Positions 23,657 to 33,492 of a stretch of 64,000 bases of DNA are shown here, one piece after another. Numbering within the stretch: position 1 is the stretch's first letter; every line of letters starts with the position of its first letter. The notes under the pieces were generated by a model. It was not told where the DNA came from. It searched no databases and was given only the letters and a program-made list of their open reading frames with translations. The translations under genes and the position numbers were made by a program. The stretch covers positions 62,001 to 126,000 of the forward strand of contig NZ_JAOEFC010000005.1 of the NCBI RefSeq assembly GCF_025421715.1, written 5' to 3'. Source of the DNA: Microbacterium festucae (GTDB taxonomy: Bacteria > Actinomycetota > Actinomycetes > Actinomycetales > Microbacteriaceae).

Positions 23657-24673
23657 ATGAGCGACCTCACCCTTCCCGTGCTCGACCTGTCTCAGCTCGA
23701 CCAGGGGCCGGCCGCGGCCGAACGCTTCCGCGCCGACCTGCGGCGGGCCACCCATGAGGTCGGGTTCTTCTACCTGACCGGCACCGGGATCACCCCCGAG
23801 CTCGAGGCCCGGCTGCACCGTGCGGCACGCGACTTCTTCGCCCTCCCCGAAGCCGACAAGCTCGCCATCGAGAACGTCAACAGCCCGCAGTTCCGCGGCT
23901 ACACGCGCGTGGGCGGCGAGCGCACGCAGGGAGAGGTCGACTGGCGCGAGCAGATCGACATCGGCCCCGAGCGACCGGTGGTCACCGACAGCGACGCCCC
24001 CGACTATGCGCGCCTCATCGGACCGAACCTGTGGCCGGCCGCCCAGCCCGAGCTGCGCGAGGTCGCCGACGAATGGCAGGACCGCCTCATCGGCGTGGCC
24101 CGCCGGCTGCTGCGCGCCTGGGCGCTGGCCCTCGGCGCCGCCGAGTCGTACTTCGACGAGCACTTCGGTGAGCCGTCGACGCTGCTGAAGATCGTGCGCT
24201 ACCCCGGCACCGACCAGCCCACGCCCCAGCAGGGCGTCGGCGCGCACAAGGACTCGGGCGTGCTGACGCTGCTGTGGGTGGAGCCGGGCAAGGGCGGGCT
24301 GCAGGTCGAGCGCGCCGACGGCTGGGTCGACGCCGCGCCCGTGCCGGGCGCCTTCGTCGTGAACATCGGCGAGATGCTCGAGTACGCCACCGGCGGCTAC
24401 CTGATCGCCACCAACCACCGCGTCGTGTCGCCGCGCCTGCCCGAAGACCGCATCTCGGTGCCCTTCTTCTTCAACCCCGCGCTGGACACGAGCCTGCCGC
24501 TGATCGACCTGCCCGCCGAGCTCGCCGCGCAGGCGCGCGGGGTGACCCAGGACCCGGGCAACCCCATCCACGCCCGCTACGGCGAGAACGCGCTGAAGTC
24601 ACGGCTGCGCGCCCACCCCGACGTCGCCGAGCGCTGGCACGCCGACCTCGTCGCCGCCCGCGCCCCGCGCTGA
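23657..24673 (+). CDS. 2-oxoglutarate/Fe(II)-dependent oxygenase (isopenicillin N synthase-like)
   Basis: A 338-residue dioxygenase. The N-terminal DIOX_N region (LDLSQLDQGPAAAERFRADL, then the HEVGFFYLTGTGI block) precedes the double-stranded beta-helix. The iron ligands are H197 and D199 in GAHKDSGVLT and H254 in ATNHRVVSP. The 2-oxoglutarate-anchoring R265 and S267 lie in DRISV. The substrate is unknown; family members hydroxylate, desaturate or oxidise small molecules. The start follows TACCGT (23644-23649) by 7 nt, so it is probably leaderless. Confidence 0.87.
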   Translation: MSDLTLPVLDLSQLDQGPAAAERFRADLRRATHEVGFFYLTGTGITPELEARLHRAARDFFALPEADKLAIENVNSPQFRGYTRVGGERTQGEVDWREQIDIGPERPVVTDSDAPDYARLIGPNLWPAAQPELREVADEWQDRLIGVARRLLRAWALALGAAESYFDEHFGEPSTLLKIVRYPGTDQPTPQQGVGAHKDSGVLTLLWVEPGKGGLQVERADGWVDAAPVPGAFVVNIGEMLEYATGGYLIATNHRVVSPRLPEDRISVPFFFNPALDTSLPLIDLPAELAAQARGVTQDPGNPIHARYGENALKSRLRAHPDVAERWHADLVAARAPR

Positions 24674-24737
24674 CGGCATCCGCCTGCCCGCCTGGTCGGC
24701 CCGTGGGCCCGGACGCGCCGCGCCGGCGCGTCGCCCT

Positions 24738-24812
24738 CGCGGCGAGAGAACAACGGACGGCCGAGGGAACGGTCGGCGCCCGTTCTCTCGGCGGTGAGGT
24801 GTTCTCTCGCGG
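24738..24812. repeat. nested inverted-repeat element built on GAGAGAAC
   Basis: In order: CGAGAGAAC (end 24751), CCGAGGGAAC (24761-24770), GTTCTCTCGGCGG (24782-24794), GTTCTCTCGCGG (24801-24812). This is the same two-forward, two-inverted layout as the element at 15324-15573 with a different motif. It lies between convergent genes. Confidence 0.7.
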
Positions 24813-24847
24813 ACGCGGGCGGCGCCGGGGCGCCCGGACCGAAAGCG

Positions 24848-24876
24848 AGAGCCGCCCCACACCGTGGGGCGGCTCT
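24848..24876 (-). terminator. rpsO terminator
   Basis: AGAGCCGCCCCAC and GTGGGGCGGCTCT form a perfect 13-bp stem with a 3-nt loop 44 bp after the rpsO stop. It is probably bidirectional with the oxygenase gene. Confidence 0.85.
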
Positions 24877-24920
24877 CCAAGAATGTTCCGCGCGATTGAA
24901 CGCTGGGAAGCGAGGCTGCG

Positions 24921-25190
24921 TTATCGACGCAGACCGAGACGCTCGATGAGCGAGCGGTAACGGTTGATGTCGATGTCCTGCAGGTAACCCAGCAGGCGGC
25001 GGCGCTGACCGACGAGCAGGAACAGACCACGACGCGAGTGGTGGTCGTGCTTGTGCTCCTTGAGGTGCTCGGTGAGGTCCTTGATGCGCTGCGTCAGCAT
25101 CGCGACCTGCACCTCGGGGGATCCGGTGTCACCGGGGTGCGTCGCGTACTCTTCGATGATCGCCTTCTTGACGTCTGCTTCCAGTGCCAT
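24921..25190 (-). CDS. rpsO: 30S ribosomal protein S15
   Basis: An 89-residue primary 16S rRNA-binding protein of the small subunit platform. The sequence shows the complete S15 pattern: [47 protein letters not shown] and the C-terminal [14 protein letters not shown] ribosome-binding site (AAGGGGATC) precedes the ATG. In many bacteria rpsO is next to pnp; here it is separated from pnp by other genes and has its own terminator. Confidence 0.97.
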   Translation of the reverse strand: MALEADVKKAIIEEYATHPGDTGSPEVQVAMLTQRIKDLTEHLKEHKHDHHSRRGLFLLVGQRRRLLGYLQDIDINRYRSLIERLGLRR

Positions 25191-25331
25191 AGGTGATCCC
25201 CTTCCTCTTTGTTGCGCGGCGCCCGACGCCTGATACGTGGGCTCTCTTTATCCGCGGCCGATCCAACGGCAACCTGAAGAGTCTACCAGTCGCGGGATGC
25301 CCCGCGCGACGCCGCGGAGTCCGCCCGCCGC

Positions 25332-25337
25332 TACCCT
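25332..25337 (+). promoter_or_regulatory. -10 box, leaderless MFS gene
   Basis: TACCCT, 7 nt before the GTG at 25345; no Shine-Dalgarno in between. Confidence 0.55.
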
Positions 25338-25344
25338 GGGACGG

Positions 25345-26694
25345 GTGTCCGCACCCGTCGATCCTCCCCCGTCCGGACGACTGCGGATGCCGCGGCTGCG
25401 GCGCGACCATCTGATCGACCTGCGACCGCTCACGGCCAGCCCCGCGTTCGCGCGCATGTGGATCGGATCGACCCTCGCGGGCCTCGGCGGCCAGCTGACG
25501 ATCGTGGCGATCATGCTCCACATGTTCGAGCTGACCGGCGACACGTTCGCCGTGTCGATGATCGCCGTCGCCGGGCTCGTGCCGATGGTGATCGCGGGGC
25601 TGTGGGGCGGCATGCTCGCCGACGCGTTCGACCGGCGCCGTGTGGCCCTGGTCGCGGCGACCGTCACGTTCTGCTCCACCCTGCTGCTGGCCGTGCTCGC
25701 CTGGAACGCGTGGGAGACGGTCTGGTGGCTGTACGTGCTCAGCGTGGTGAACTCGTCGGCCAACTCGATCGTCATGGCCGCGCGGCAGTCGATCGTGCCG
25801 CGCCTCATCCCCCGCGACCTGCTGCCGGCCGCCTCGGCGCTCAACGGCATCACGGTGGGGATCATGGTGATGGCCGGGCCCGCCCTGGCCGGTGTGCTGG
25901 TGGCCTTCACGGGCTACGCCTGGACCTACACGATCGACGTCGCGCTCATGTCGGCGATGTTCCTCGGCCTGCTGACCCTTCCCGCCATCCGCCCGGAGGG
26001 TGCGGTGGTGCGGCCGGGACTGGAGTCGCTGCGCGACGGGATGCGGTTCCTGCGGCGCGCGAAGAACATCCGGCTGCAGTTCGTGCTCGACATCATCGCG
26101 ATGACCTTCGGGCAGCCGCTGAGCCTGTTCCCCGCGATCGGCGCCGTGCTGCTGGGCGGCGGGCCGATCACGACGGGCGTGCTCACCGCCGCCATCGCCG
26201 TCGGCGCGTTCGTCTCGAGCGTCTTCTCGGGGCCGGTGGGGCGGGTGCGCCACCAGGGCCTCGGGATCCAGCGCGCCATCCAGGTGTACGGCGCCGCGAT
26301 GGCCGCCTTCGGCGCCACGCTGCTGGCCGCCGCCTTCGGCCTGTTCGCGCCCGCCACCGTCGACGAGCACACCCCGAACCTCGTCCTCATCGCCGTGGCC
26401 GGACTGTTCCTGGCCGTCACCGGCGCCGCCGACAACGTCAGCTCGATCTACCGCAACACCATGGTGCAGGCGGCGGTGCCCGACGCGGTGCGCGGCCGGC
26501 TGCAGGGCATCTTCATCGTGGTCGTCGCCGGCGGCCCGCGCGTGGGCGCGCTCTACGCCGGCACGCTGGCGACCTTCACGGCCCTGTGGTTCCCGCCGCT
26601 GCTGGGCGGCCTGGTCATCGTGGGGCTCGTCGCGGTGCTGGTGCGCCTGCACCCCCGGTTCCGCACCTACGACGCCCTGCACCCCGAGCCCTGA
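25345..26694 (+). CDS. MFS transporter (EntS/MFS_3-like exporter)
   Basis: A 449-residue transporter with twelve likely membrane helices in two bundles. The first runs from FARMWIGSTLAGLGGQL. The family motif A appears as GGMLADAFDRRRV between TM2 and TM3, and a second copy region reads GPVGRVRHQG. The MFS_3 branch contains enterobactin-type and drug exporters. The substrate is unknown. I start at the GTG at 25345; a later ATG at 25387 also gives the full helix set. Confidence 0.85.
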   Translation: MSAPVDPPPSGRLRMPRLRRDHLIDLRPLTASPAFARMWIGSTLAGLGGQLTIVAIMLHMFELTGDTFAVSMIAVAGLVPMVIAGLWGGMLADAFDRRRVALVAATVTFCSTLLLAVLAWNAWETVWWLYVLSVVNSSANSIVMAARQSIVPRLIPRDLLPAASALNGITVGIMVMAGPALAGVLVAFTGYAWTYTIDVALMSAMFLGLLTLPAIRPEGAVVRPGLESLRDGMRFLRRAKNIRLQFVLDIIAMTFGQPLSLFPAIGAVLLGGGPITTGVLTAAIAVGAFVSSVFSGPVGRVRHQGLGIQRAIQVYGAAMAAFGATLLAAAFGLFAPATVDEHTPNLVLIAVAGLFLAVTGAADNVSSIYRNTMVQAAVPDAVRGRLQGIFIVVVAGGPRVGALYAGTLATFTALWFPPLLGGLVIVGLVAVLVRLHPRFRTYDALHPEP

Positions 26695-26744
26695 TAACCC
26701 CGCCTGGCTGCCGCCGCAGGCGACCCGCCCGCAGGCATGACGAA

Positions 26745-26775
26745 GGGGGCCGGATGCCATCGGCATCCGGCCCCC
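26745..26775. terminator. bidirectional terminator MFS / YceI
   Basis: GGGGGCCGGATGCC and GGCATCCGGCCCCC form a perfect 14-bp stem with an ATC loop between convergent genes. The stem tip is the recurrent GGATGCC motif. Confidence 0.85.
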
Positions 26776-26795
26776 TCATCGCACGAGGCGCAGGA

Positions 26796-27356
26796 TCAGG
26801 CCTGGAGGGCGCCCTGCAGGTCGAGCGTGATGGTGACGTCCTTGCCGACCAGCACGCCGCCGGTCTCGAGGGCGGCGTTCCAGGTGAGGCCGAAGTCTTC
26901 GCGGTTGACGACGGTGGTCGCCGTCGCGCCGGCCTTGTAGTTGCCCCACGGGTCGGTGCCGAAGCCGCCGAACTCGACCTCGAAGGTCACCGGCTTGGTG
27001 ATGCCGCGGATGGTGAGGTCGCCGTCGACGAGGTAGTCGCCGCCCTCGAAGCGCACGCCGTTGGAGACGAAATCGAGGGTCGGGTGCTGCTCGGCGTCGA
27101 AGAAGTCGGCCGAACGCAGGTGGTTGTCGCGGCCCTCGTCCTTGGTGTCGACCGAGGCGACGTCGACCGACGCGGTGACCTTGGCCTCGAGGGGGTTCTC
27201 GGGAGCCTCGATGGTGGCGCTCTTGAGCCCGAAGCCGCCGCGCACCTTCGAGATCATCATGTGGCGCACCGAGAAGGTGACCTCGCTGTGCGAGGGGTCG
27301 AGCACCCAGGTGCCCGCCTTGTAGCCGGGGACGTCGATGGTGGTGGTGTCGGTCAT
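26796..27356 (-). CDS. YceI family protein
   Basis: A 186-residue lipocalin-like beta-barrel. It has AGTWVLDPSHSEVTFSVRHMMISKVRG at the N-terminus, then NPLEAKVTASVDVASVDTKDEGRDNHLRSADFFDAEQHPTL and the C-terminal LTLDLQG-like strands. YceI proteins bind polyisoprenoids such as ubiquinone precursors or amides. Unlike E. coli YceI there is no signal peptide, so it is probably cytosolic. Reads ATG at 27356 with AAGGAATG upstream. Convergent with the MFS gene. Confidence 0.9.
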   Translation of the reverse strand: MTDTTTIDVPGYKAGTWVLDPSHSEVTFSVRHMMISKVRGGFGLKSATIEAPENPLEAKVTASVDVASVDTKDEGRDNHLRSADFFDAEQHPTLDFVSNGVRFEGGDYLVDGDLTIRGITKPVTFEVEFGGFGTDPWGNYKAGATATTVVNREDFGLTWNAALETGGVLVGKDVTITLDLQGALQA

Positions 27357-27465
27357 GCTGTCATTCCTTCGTGAGGGGGAAAGTGTCTGCATCCATCCAA
27401 CACGTCCCACCTGAATGTATTCCCCAGAATGAAAAAGAATCCCCGATGACCTGCGCGGCAGACGA

Positions 27466-27499
27466 CGAAGGGCGGATGCCGTGCAGCATCCGCCCTTCG
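27466..27499 (-). terminator. terminator after FKBP gene
   Basis: CGAAGGGCGGATGC pairs perfectly with GCATCCGCCCTTCG (14 bp, 6-nt loop), 14 bp after the stop. Contains the GGATGC motif at the stem tip. Confidence 0.85.
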
Positions 27500-27512
27500 C
27501 GTGCGCGGTCGG

Positions 27513-27881
27513 TCAGCCGACCTTCAGCAGGTCGATGATGAAGACGAGGGTCTTGCCCCCGAGGAAGTGGCCGCCGGCGGGGCCGTAGGCCAGGTGCGGC
27601 GGGATGACCAGCTCGCGGCGGCCGCCGACCTTCATGCCGGGGATGCCGTCCTGCCAACCCTGGATGAGGCCGCGCAGGGGGAACTGGATGCTCTCGCCAC
27701 GACCCCACGAGGAGTCGAACTCCTCGCCGGAGTCGTACTCGACACCGGCGTAGTGGACCGTGACGGTGTCGCCGGGCTTGGCCTCGGATCCGTCGCCCAC
27801 GATGATGTCGCGGATGACGAGGTCGGCGGGCGCCGGGCCGGTGGGGGCGTCGAACTCGGGCTTTGTGCGGTTGTCGCTCAT
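27513..27881 (-). CDS. FKBP-type peptidyl-prolyl cis-trans isomerase
   Basis: A 122-residue single-domain FKBP that catalyses proline isomerisation in protein folding. It shows GDTVTVHYAGVEYDSGEEFDSSW, the SIQFPLRGLIQGWQDGIPGMKVGGRRELVIPPHLAYG block with the conserved Trp in the active pocket, and the C-terminal TLVFIIDLLKV. The N-terminus (residues 1-30) is extended relative to human FKBP12. No signal peptide, so cytosolic. Confidence 0.93.
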   Translation of the reverse strand: MSDNRTKPEFDAPTGPAPADLVIRDIIVGDGSEAKPGDTVTVHYAGVEYDSGEEFDSSWGRGESIQFPLRGLIQGWQDGIPGMKVGGRRELVIPPHLAYGPAGGHFLGGKTLVFIIDLLKVG

Positions 27882-27960
27882 GGTTCCATCCAAGCACGGG
27901 AGGGTGCCCGATGGGGCCTTGACAGCACCTGCGGCCGTGGGCACCATGGACTCAGATCAA

Positions 27961-28009
27961 CTCAGCGCCCGGAGGACTCGCAGGCATCGCCGCGGCCCCG
28001 GGCGCTGAG
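27961..28009 (-). terminator. inverted repeat downstream of PrsW gene
   Basis: CTCAGCGCCCGG (27961-27972) and CCGGGCGCTGAG (27998-28009) are perfect 12-bp arms with a 25-nt loop between the FKBP start and the PrsW stop. It may terminate the PrsW gene. Confidence 0.55.
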
Positions 28010-28041
28010 CTGTGTCAGGGCCTCGGCCGCCGCCGGGCGGG

Positions 28042-29187
28042 TCACCCGACCAGCGCCGCTCGCGCGGCCACAGCGCGCTGCAGGTAGACCCGCTCCTCCT
28101 CGGCGGCCTCGGGGTCGCGACCCGACACCGCCCGCTGCCGCGCCGCGGCGAGCCCCGTCGCGTCGGCGATGAAGCCCCGCATGGCGGCGGCGCGCTCGGG
28201 CGCGGCCGAGCGCGCCCACGCCATGGCGCGCGCCCGGCCGCCGCGGGTGGCGAGCATGTCGACTTCGGCGGGGCTGAACCATCCCGCCGCGGCGTAGGCG
28301 TTCAGGTGCGTGCGGGTGAGGCGCATCTCCTCGCGGCGCAGCGCCAGCACCCCCACCGCGAAGACGAGGAAGAGGGGCACCTGCAGGGTCACGTACAGGG
28401 CGAAGAAGTCGCCGTAGACCGCCGACGCGTTCCACAGACCGTGAAGCAGCATCGCGCCGGCCAGCCCCCACGCGAACGCGACCGCGATGCTCCCCCGCGC
28501 GCCCCGGCGCGCCGCGATGCCCAGCGCGAAACCGGTGACGGCGGTGAACATCACGTGCGCGAACGGCGAGAGCAGCCCGCGCAGGAAGAAGGTCATGGTC
28601 GCTTCGGCCGCGCCGCCCTCGATGAGGCTCGTGGCGAAGTAGAGGATGTTCTCGGTGAAGGCGAACCCCGCCCCCACCAGCGCGCCGTAGACGACGCCGT
28701 CGACGGGGCCGTCGAACGCCCGGCGCCCCACGACGAAGACGATGAGCACGCCGACGCCCTTGGCGAGCTCCTCCACGATCGGCGCCTGCACCACCGCGGA
28801 GGCGGCGCCGATGTCGCCGGCCAGCACCGCGACGGCCGCGTCGATCAGCAGCGACAGCGCCACCGCAGCGACCGCGCCCCACGCCACGGCGAACACGATG
28901 AGGCTGCGCGGTTCGGGCTCCCACCGGTCGACCACGCGGATGGCCAGCAGCACCGCTGCAAGCGGGACGAGGGCCAGCACCATGCCGACGGCGGCGGCCT
29001 CGGCCCCGAGGAAGGTGAGCAGGTACGCGGCCAGGGCGGCCAGCAGCACGGCCAGCGGGGCGAACAGCCACAGCGGCGCACGGCGGCCGCGGCGCGCCGG
29101 CACCGGCACCGCCGGCACGCCCGCCGAGGGCGGAACCGGCGCCCCCGCACCGTGCTCGGGCTGGGCGAGCGGCGACGGGAACGTCAT
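28042..29187 (-). CDS. PrsW family intramembrane metalloprotease
   Basis: A 381-residue protein. A Pro-rich cytosolic N-terminus of about 35 residues is followed by about eight membrane helices. The PrsW motifs are present: the E-E-x-x-K block in APIVEELAKG, ENILYF, FAHVMFTAVTGFALG and MLLHGLWNAS. Bacillus PrsW starts site-1 cleavage of an anti-sigma factor; the substrate here is not known and no sigma/anti-sigma pair is adjacent. TACGCT (complement of 29195-29200) is 7 nt before the ATG. A Glu- and Ala-rich C-terminal tail follows. Confidence 0.87.
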   Translation of the reverse strand: MTFPSPLAQPEHGAGAPVPPSAGVPAVPVPARRGRRAPLWLFAPLAVLLAALAAYLLTFLGAEAAAVGMVLALVPLAAVLLAIRVVDRWEPEPRSLIVFAVAWGAVAAVALSLLIDAAVAVLAGDIGAASAVVQAPIVEELAKGVGVLIVFVVGRRAFDGPVDGVVYGALVGAGFAFTENILYFATSLIEGGAAEATMTFFLRGLLSPFAHVMFTAVTGFALGIAARRGARGSIAVAFAWGLAGAMLLHGLWNASAVYGDFFALYVTLQVPLFLVFAVGVLALRREEMRLTRTHLNAYAAAGWFSPAEVDMLATRGGRARAMAWARSAAPERAAAMRGFIADATGLAAARQRAVSGRDPEAAEEERVYLQRAVAARAALVG

Positions 29188-29194
29188 GCCGGTC

Positions 29195-29220
29195 AGCGTA
29201 GCGGGCCGCCCGGGTAGCCT
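29195..29220. promoter_or_regulatory. divergent leaderless promoters, PrsW / FAH
   Basis: Minus strand TACGCT (29195-29200) sits 7 nt before the PrsW ATG. Plus strand TAGCCT (29215-29220) sits 6 nt before the FAH-hydrolase ATG. Neither gene has a Shine-Dalgarno. Confidence 0.55.
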
Positions 29221-29226
29221 GGAGCC

Positions 29227-30093
29227 ATGCGCTTCGCCCATGTCGTCACCGCCGACGCACCCGACCCGCAGCTGGTGATCGTCGACGGCGACGCGGCCCT
29301 CCCCGTAGCCGGGCTGTTCGACGGCGCCCCCCACGAGCTGCAGCCCCTCATCGACGGCGGCGCGGCGCTGCTCGAGCGCGTGCGGGATGCCGCGGCGGAT
29401 GCGGACGGGTGGATGCCGCTGGCCCCGCTGGGGTTCGCTTCGGCGGTGCGCCGGCCGCCGGTGATCCTCGCGATCGGCCTTAACTACGCCGCCCACTCGA
29501 GCGAGCTGGGCCTCAAAGCCGACAAGGCGCCCACCGTGTTCGTGCTGTGGCCCAACTCGCTCACCGCCCACGAGGCCACCACGACGTGGCCGCGCTCACT
29601 CAGCGAGTCCGTCGACTACGAGGCCGAGCTGGGCGTCATCATCGGCGAGCCCGCCCGCGACGTGAGCGAGGCCGACGCCCTGTCGCACGTGTGGGGTTAC
29701 ACCGTCATCAACGACATCACCGCGCGCGACATCCAGTTCTCCGAGGCCCAGTGGTCGCGCTGCAAGTCGTTCGACGGCTTCACCCCGACCGGGCCGTTCG
29801 TGGTCACCGCCGATGAGATCGACGATCCGCAGGACCTCCACATCTGGGCGGTCGTGGACGGGCAGACCGTGCAGGATGCCTCGACCGGACAGATGATCCG
29901 GTCGGTGGCCACCCTCGTCTCGCACCTGTCGCAGTCGGCCACCCTGCTGCCGGGCACCCTGATCTCCACCGGCAGCCCCGGCGGCGCCGGCTACTCCCGT
30001 GACCCGCAGATCTTCCTGCGCGACCGCTCGACGGTGACCGTCGGGATCGACGGCATCGGCGAGCTCACCACGCACTGCCGCATCGACGGCTGA
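29227..30093 (+). CDS. fumarylacetoacetate hydrolase family protein
   Basis: A 288-residue metal-dependent hydrolase or decarboxylase of the FAH superfamily. It has the metal-binding acidic block SVDYEAELGVIIGEPARDV (E-x-E), YTVINDITARDIQ, KSFDGFTPTGPF and the C-terminal GTLISTGSPGGAGYSR loop. Related enzymes act on acylpyruvates or homoprotocatechuate-pathway intermediates. No aromatic-degradation genes are adjacent, so an acylpyruvase-type or oxaloacetate decarboxylase role is possible. The exact substrate cannot be read from the sequence. Confidence 0.88.
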   Translation: MRFAHVVTADAPDPQLVIVDGDAALPVAGLFDGAPHELQPLIDGGAALLERVRDAAADADGWMPLAPLGFASAVRRPPVILAIGLNYAAHSSELGLKADKAPTVFVLWPNSLTAHEATTTWPRSLSESVDYEAELGVIIGEPARDVSEADALSHVWGYTVINDITARDIQFSEAQWSRCKSFDGFTPTGPFVVTADEIDDPQDLHIWAVVDGQTVQDASTGQMIRSVATLVSHLSQSATLLPGTLISTGSPGGAGYSRDPQIFLRDRSTVTVGIDGIGELTTHCRIDG

Positions 30094-30152
30094 GCATCCG
30101 CGCCGATCGGTGCGCCGACGACAGGTGCGCCGACACAGGTGCGACGGAACGA

Positions 30153-30186
30153 CGCAGCGCCCGCCGGCGGACCGGTGGGCGCTGCG
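30153..30186. terminator. bidirectional terminator FAH / DUF4190-like
   Basis: CGCAGCGCCC pairs with GGGCGCTGCG (10 bp, 14-nt loop) between convergent genes. Confidence 0.75.
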
Positions 30187-30198
30187 ATCGGATGCGGC

Positions 30199-30786
30199 TC
30201 AGTAGCCGGCGTCGTCGAGGATCTGCTCGCACGACACCTGCTGGCCCCAGATCTCCACGTATCCGGTGCCGCCGTTGGCCAGGCACGCGTCGATCTGCGA
30301 CGCGAGGTCGCCGGCGGCGCCGGCGAACAGGGCGACGAGCACGATGCCGACGATGACACCGATCACGATGAGCACCGAGCTGACGATGATCGCCCACAGT
30401 GCGGGCGCGTTCTTCACGCCGGCCTTGCGGCTCTGCACGAGCGCGACGATGCCGAGGATGAGGCCGACCAGCTGCAGGCCGACCGGCACGATCGCCAGCA
30501 CGAGTGCGACGATGCCCATCGTCTTGCCGGGGACCGGCGCACCGGGTCCGGCGGCGTAGGCGGGTGCCGGCGGGGCGCTGTAGGCGGGCGCCGAGTAGGC
30601 GGGCGCCGACGGCGCGGCGGACTCGGCCGCGGGCGGCGTGTAGGCGGGCGCGCTCTCGGGCGCGGGCGGCGTGTACGCGGGCGGCTCGGTCTCGGCCGCG
30701 GGCGGCGTGTAGGCGGGCGCGCTCTCGGGCGGGGTGGGCGACGAGGCGGGCTTGACCGGCTCGGCGGGGTTCTGGGGGTCGCTCAT
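30199..30786 (-). CDS. Pro-rich DUF4190-like membrane protein
   Basis: A 195-residue protein. Residues 1-85 are a Pro/Ala-rich repeat region with several copies of ESAPAYTPPA-like units and PAYSAPAYSAPP. Two membrane helices follow (about 90-112 and 125-155, GIVALVLAIVPVGLQLVGLILGIVAL and a Val/Ile-rich segment). The short C-terminal tail carries two cysteines (DACLANGG, VSCEQIL) that could be joined by a disulfide outside. DUF4190-type proteins have no known function; the Pro-rich tail is probably cytosolic. Confidence 0.7.
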   Translation of the reverse strand: MSDPQNPAEPVKPASSPTPPESAPAYTPPAAETEPPAYTPPAPESAPAYTPPAAESAAPSAPAYSAPAYSAPPAPAYAAGPGAPVPGKTMGIVALVLAIVPVGLQLVGLILGIVALVQSRKAGVKNAPALWAIIVSSVLIVIGVIVGIVLVALFAGAAGDLASQIDACLANGGTGYVEIWGQQVSCEQILDDAGY

Positions 30787-30877
30787 GTGGGCCTCCTGGG
30801 GATGACGGCCGGCAGGACGCCGGCAGACTCACGGTAGTGGACGCCTCGGATGACCGCCAAGGGGTTGCGCTCCCCGG

Positions 30878-32335
30878 TCAGTTCTCCACGAGATTCTCGG
30901 CGGGCTGGATGATCGGGATCGCCTTGGTCACCGCCTGCAGCCCCGACAGCCGCGCCGGGGAGAGCTGCTTGTCGACCTCGTCGCGGCTCATGAGGCCCGC
31001 CTCCACCACGAGATCGCCGACGTTGCGGTGGGTGAGCAGAGCGGTCTTGGCCAGCGCCGCGGCCGCGGCGTAGCCGATGAAGGGCGTCAGGGCGGTGACC
31101 ACGCCCACCGACGAGCCCACCATCGCGCCCAGGCGCTCCCTGTTGGCGGTGATGCCGTCGACGCAGTTCACCCGCAGCGTGCGCATGCCCCGTCGCATCC
31201 AGGTGATCGACTGGAAGATCGAGTGCGCGATGACCGGCTCGAACGCGTTCAGCTGCAGCTGACCGGCCTCGACGGCCATCGTCACCGTCAGGTCGGCGCC
31301 GGCGACGGCGAAGGCGACCTGGTTGACGACCTCGGGGATGACGGGGTTGACCTTGCCGGGCATGATCGACGACCCCGCCTGGCGCGCGGGGAGGTTGATC
31401 TCCCCGAGTCCGGCCTGCGGGCCCGACGAGAGCAGACGCAGGTCGTTGCAGATCTTCGAGAGCTTGATGGCGTTGCGCTTGAGCGACGACGAGAACGACA
31501 TGAACGAGCCGGTGTCGCTGGTGGCCTCGACGAGGTCGTCGGCGGTGACCAGGTCGAGCCCGGTGATCTCGCGCAGGTGCCGCACGACGGCGGGCGCGTA
31601 GTCCTGGTGCGTTGTGATGCCAGTGCCGATCGCGGTGGCACCCATGTTGATCTCGTAGAGCAGGTAGGCGTTCTCGTTGAGGCGCTGGTGGTCGTAGCCG
31701 AGGGTGGTGGCGAACCCGTGGAACTCCTGCCCGAGCGTCATCGGCACGGCATCCTGCAGCTGGGTGCGCCCGATCTTGAGCACGTCGTGGAACTCGGCGG
31801 CCTTGGCCAGGAAGGAGCGGCGCAGCAGGTCGAGTTCGTCGAGCAGGGTCTTGAGGTCGAGACTGAGCCCCACCTTCACCGCCGTCGGGTACACGTCGTT
31901 GGTGGACTGGCTGCGGTTGGTGTGGTCGATGGGCGAGAGGTAGGCGTAGTCGCCCTTCTCGCGACCGGCCAGTTCGAGGGCGATGTTGGTGATCACCTCG
32001 TTCGCGTTCATGTTGGTCGAGGTGCCGGCACCGCCCTGGATCACCCCCACGACGAACTGATCGTGGAACTCGCCGTCGATGACGCGCTGCGACGCGCGGT
32101 CGATGAGGTCGGCGCGCACCGGATCGAGCACGCCGATCTCACGGTTCGCGCGGGCCGAGGCCTGCTTGACCATCGCGAGGCCGTTCACGAGGTCGGCGTA
32201 GACCGAGATGGGCCGCTGCGAGACCGGGAAGTTCTCCAGCGCCCGGGCGGTGTGGATGCCCCAGTAGGCGTCGGCGGGGATCTCGAGGGATCCCAGGGAA
32301 TCGGTCTCGGTGCGCGTACGGGCGTCCAGTGCCAT
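30878..32335 (-). CDS. aspA: aspartate ammonia-lyase
   Basis: Reversible deamination of aspartate to fumarate and ammonia. The 485 residues show the fumarase/aspartase superfamily signature GSSIMPGKVNPVIPEVVNQ with the catalytic Ser loop, the NMNANEVITNIALEL substrate block, and LENFPVS near the N-terminus. The N-V-A pattern (RNVGDLV) fits aspartase rather than FumC. Start: I use the ATG at 32335 with a GAGGAC site upstream; a GTG at 32359 would add 8 residues. Confidence 0.87.
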   Translation of the reverse strand: MALDARTRTETDSLGSLEIPADAYWGIHTARALENFPVSQRPISVYADLVNGLAMVKQASARANREIGVLDPVRADLIDRASQRVIDGEFHDQFVVGVIQGGAGTSTNMNANEVITNIALELAGREKGDYAYLSPIDHTNRSQSTNDVYPTAVKVGLSLDLKTLLDELDLLRRSFLAKAAEFHDVLKIGRTQLQDAVPMTLGQEFHGFATTLGYDHQRLNENAYLLYEINMGATAIGTGITTHQDYAPAVVRHLREITGLDLVTADDLVEATSDTGSFMSFSSSLKRNAIKLSKICNDLRLLSSGPQAGLGEINLPARQAGSSIMPGKVNPVIPEVVNQVAFAVAGADLTVTMAVEAGQLQLNAFEPVIAHSIFQSITWMRRGMRTLRVNCVDGITANRERLGAMVGSSVGVVTALTPFIGYAAAAALAKTALLTHRNVGDLVVEAGLMSRDEVDKQLSPARLSGLQAVTKAIPIIQPAENLVEN

Positions 32336-32397
32336 GTGTCTGTCCTCGTGGGTCGTCACATCATCGTGAAGGGGTGAGACCAGCCTAATCGCGATGA

Positions 32398-32438
32398 CGG
32401 GGGCGCCGACCGGACGTGGTGTACGGTCGGCGCCCCCG
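32398..32438 (-). terminator. terminator after aldo/keto reductase gene
   Basis: CGGGGGCGCCGACC pairs perfectly with GGTCGGCGCCCCCG (14 bp, 13-nt loop), 59 bp after the reductase stop. Confidence 0.8.
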
Positions 32439-32496
32439 ATTCCGCCGTGACGGCGACCACCGCGTGCGGCGGAAGGCCGTCAGCGGCGGGACGGCG

Positions 32497-33488
<992 letters not shown>

Positions 33489-33492
<4 letters not shown>

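Noticed and set aside
21008..24571. Antisense open frame of about 1187 codons
   Set aside because: It runs opposite to three well-supported genes. Its composition (Arg, Gly, Ala, His-rich) and lack of domains are typical of shadow frames in very GC-rich DNA.
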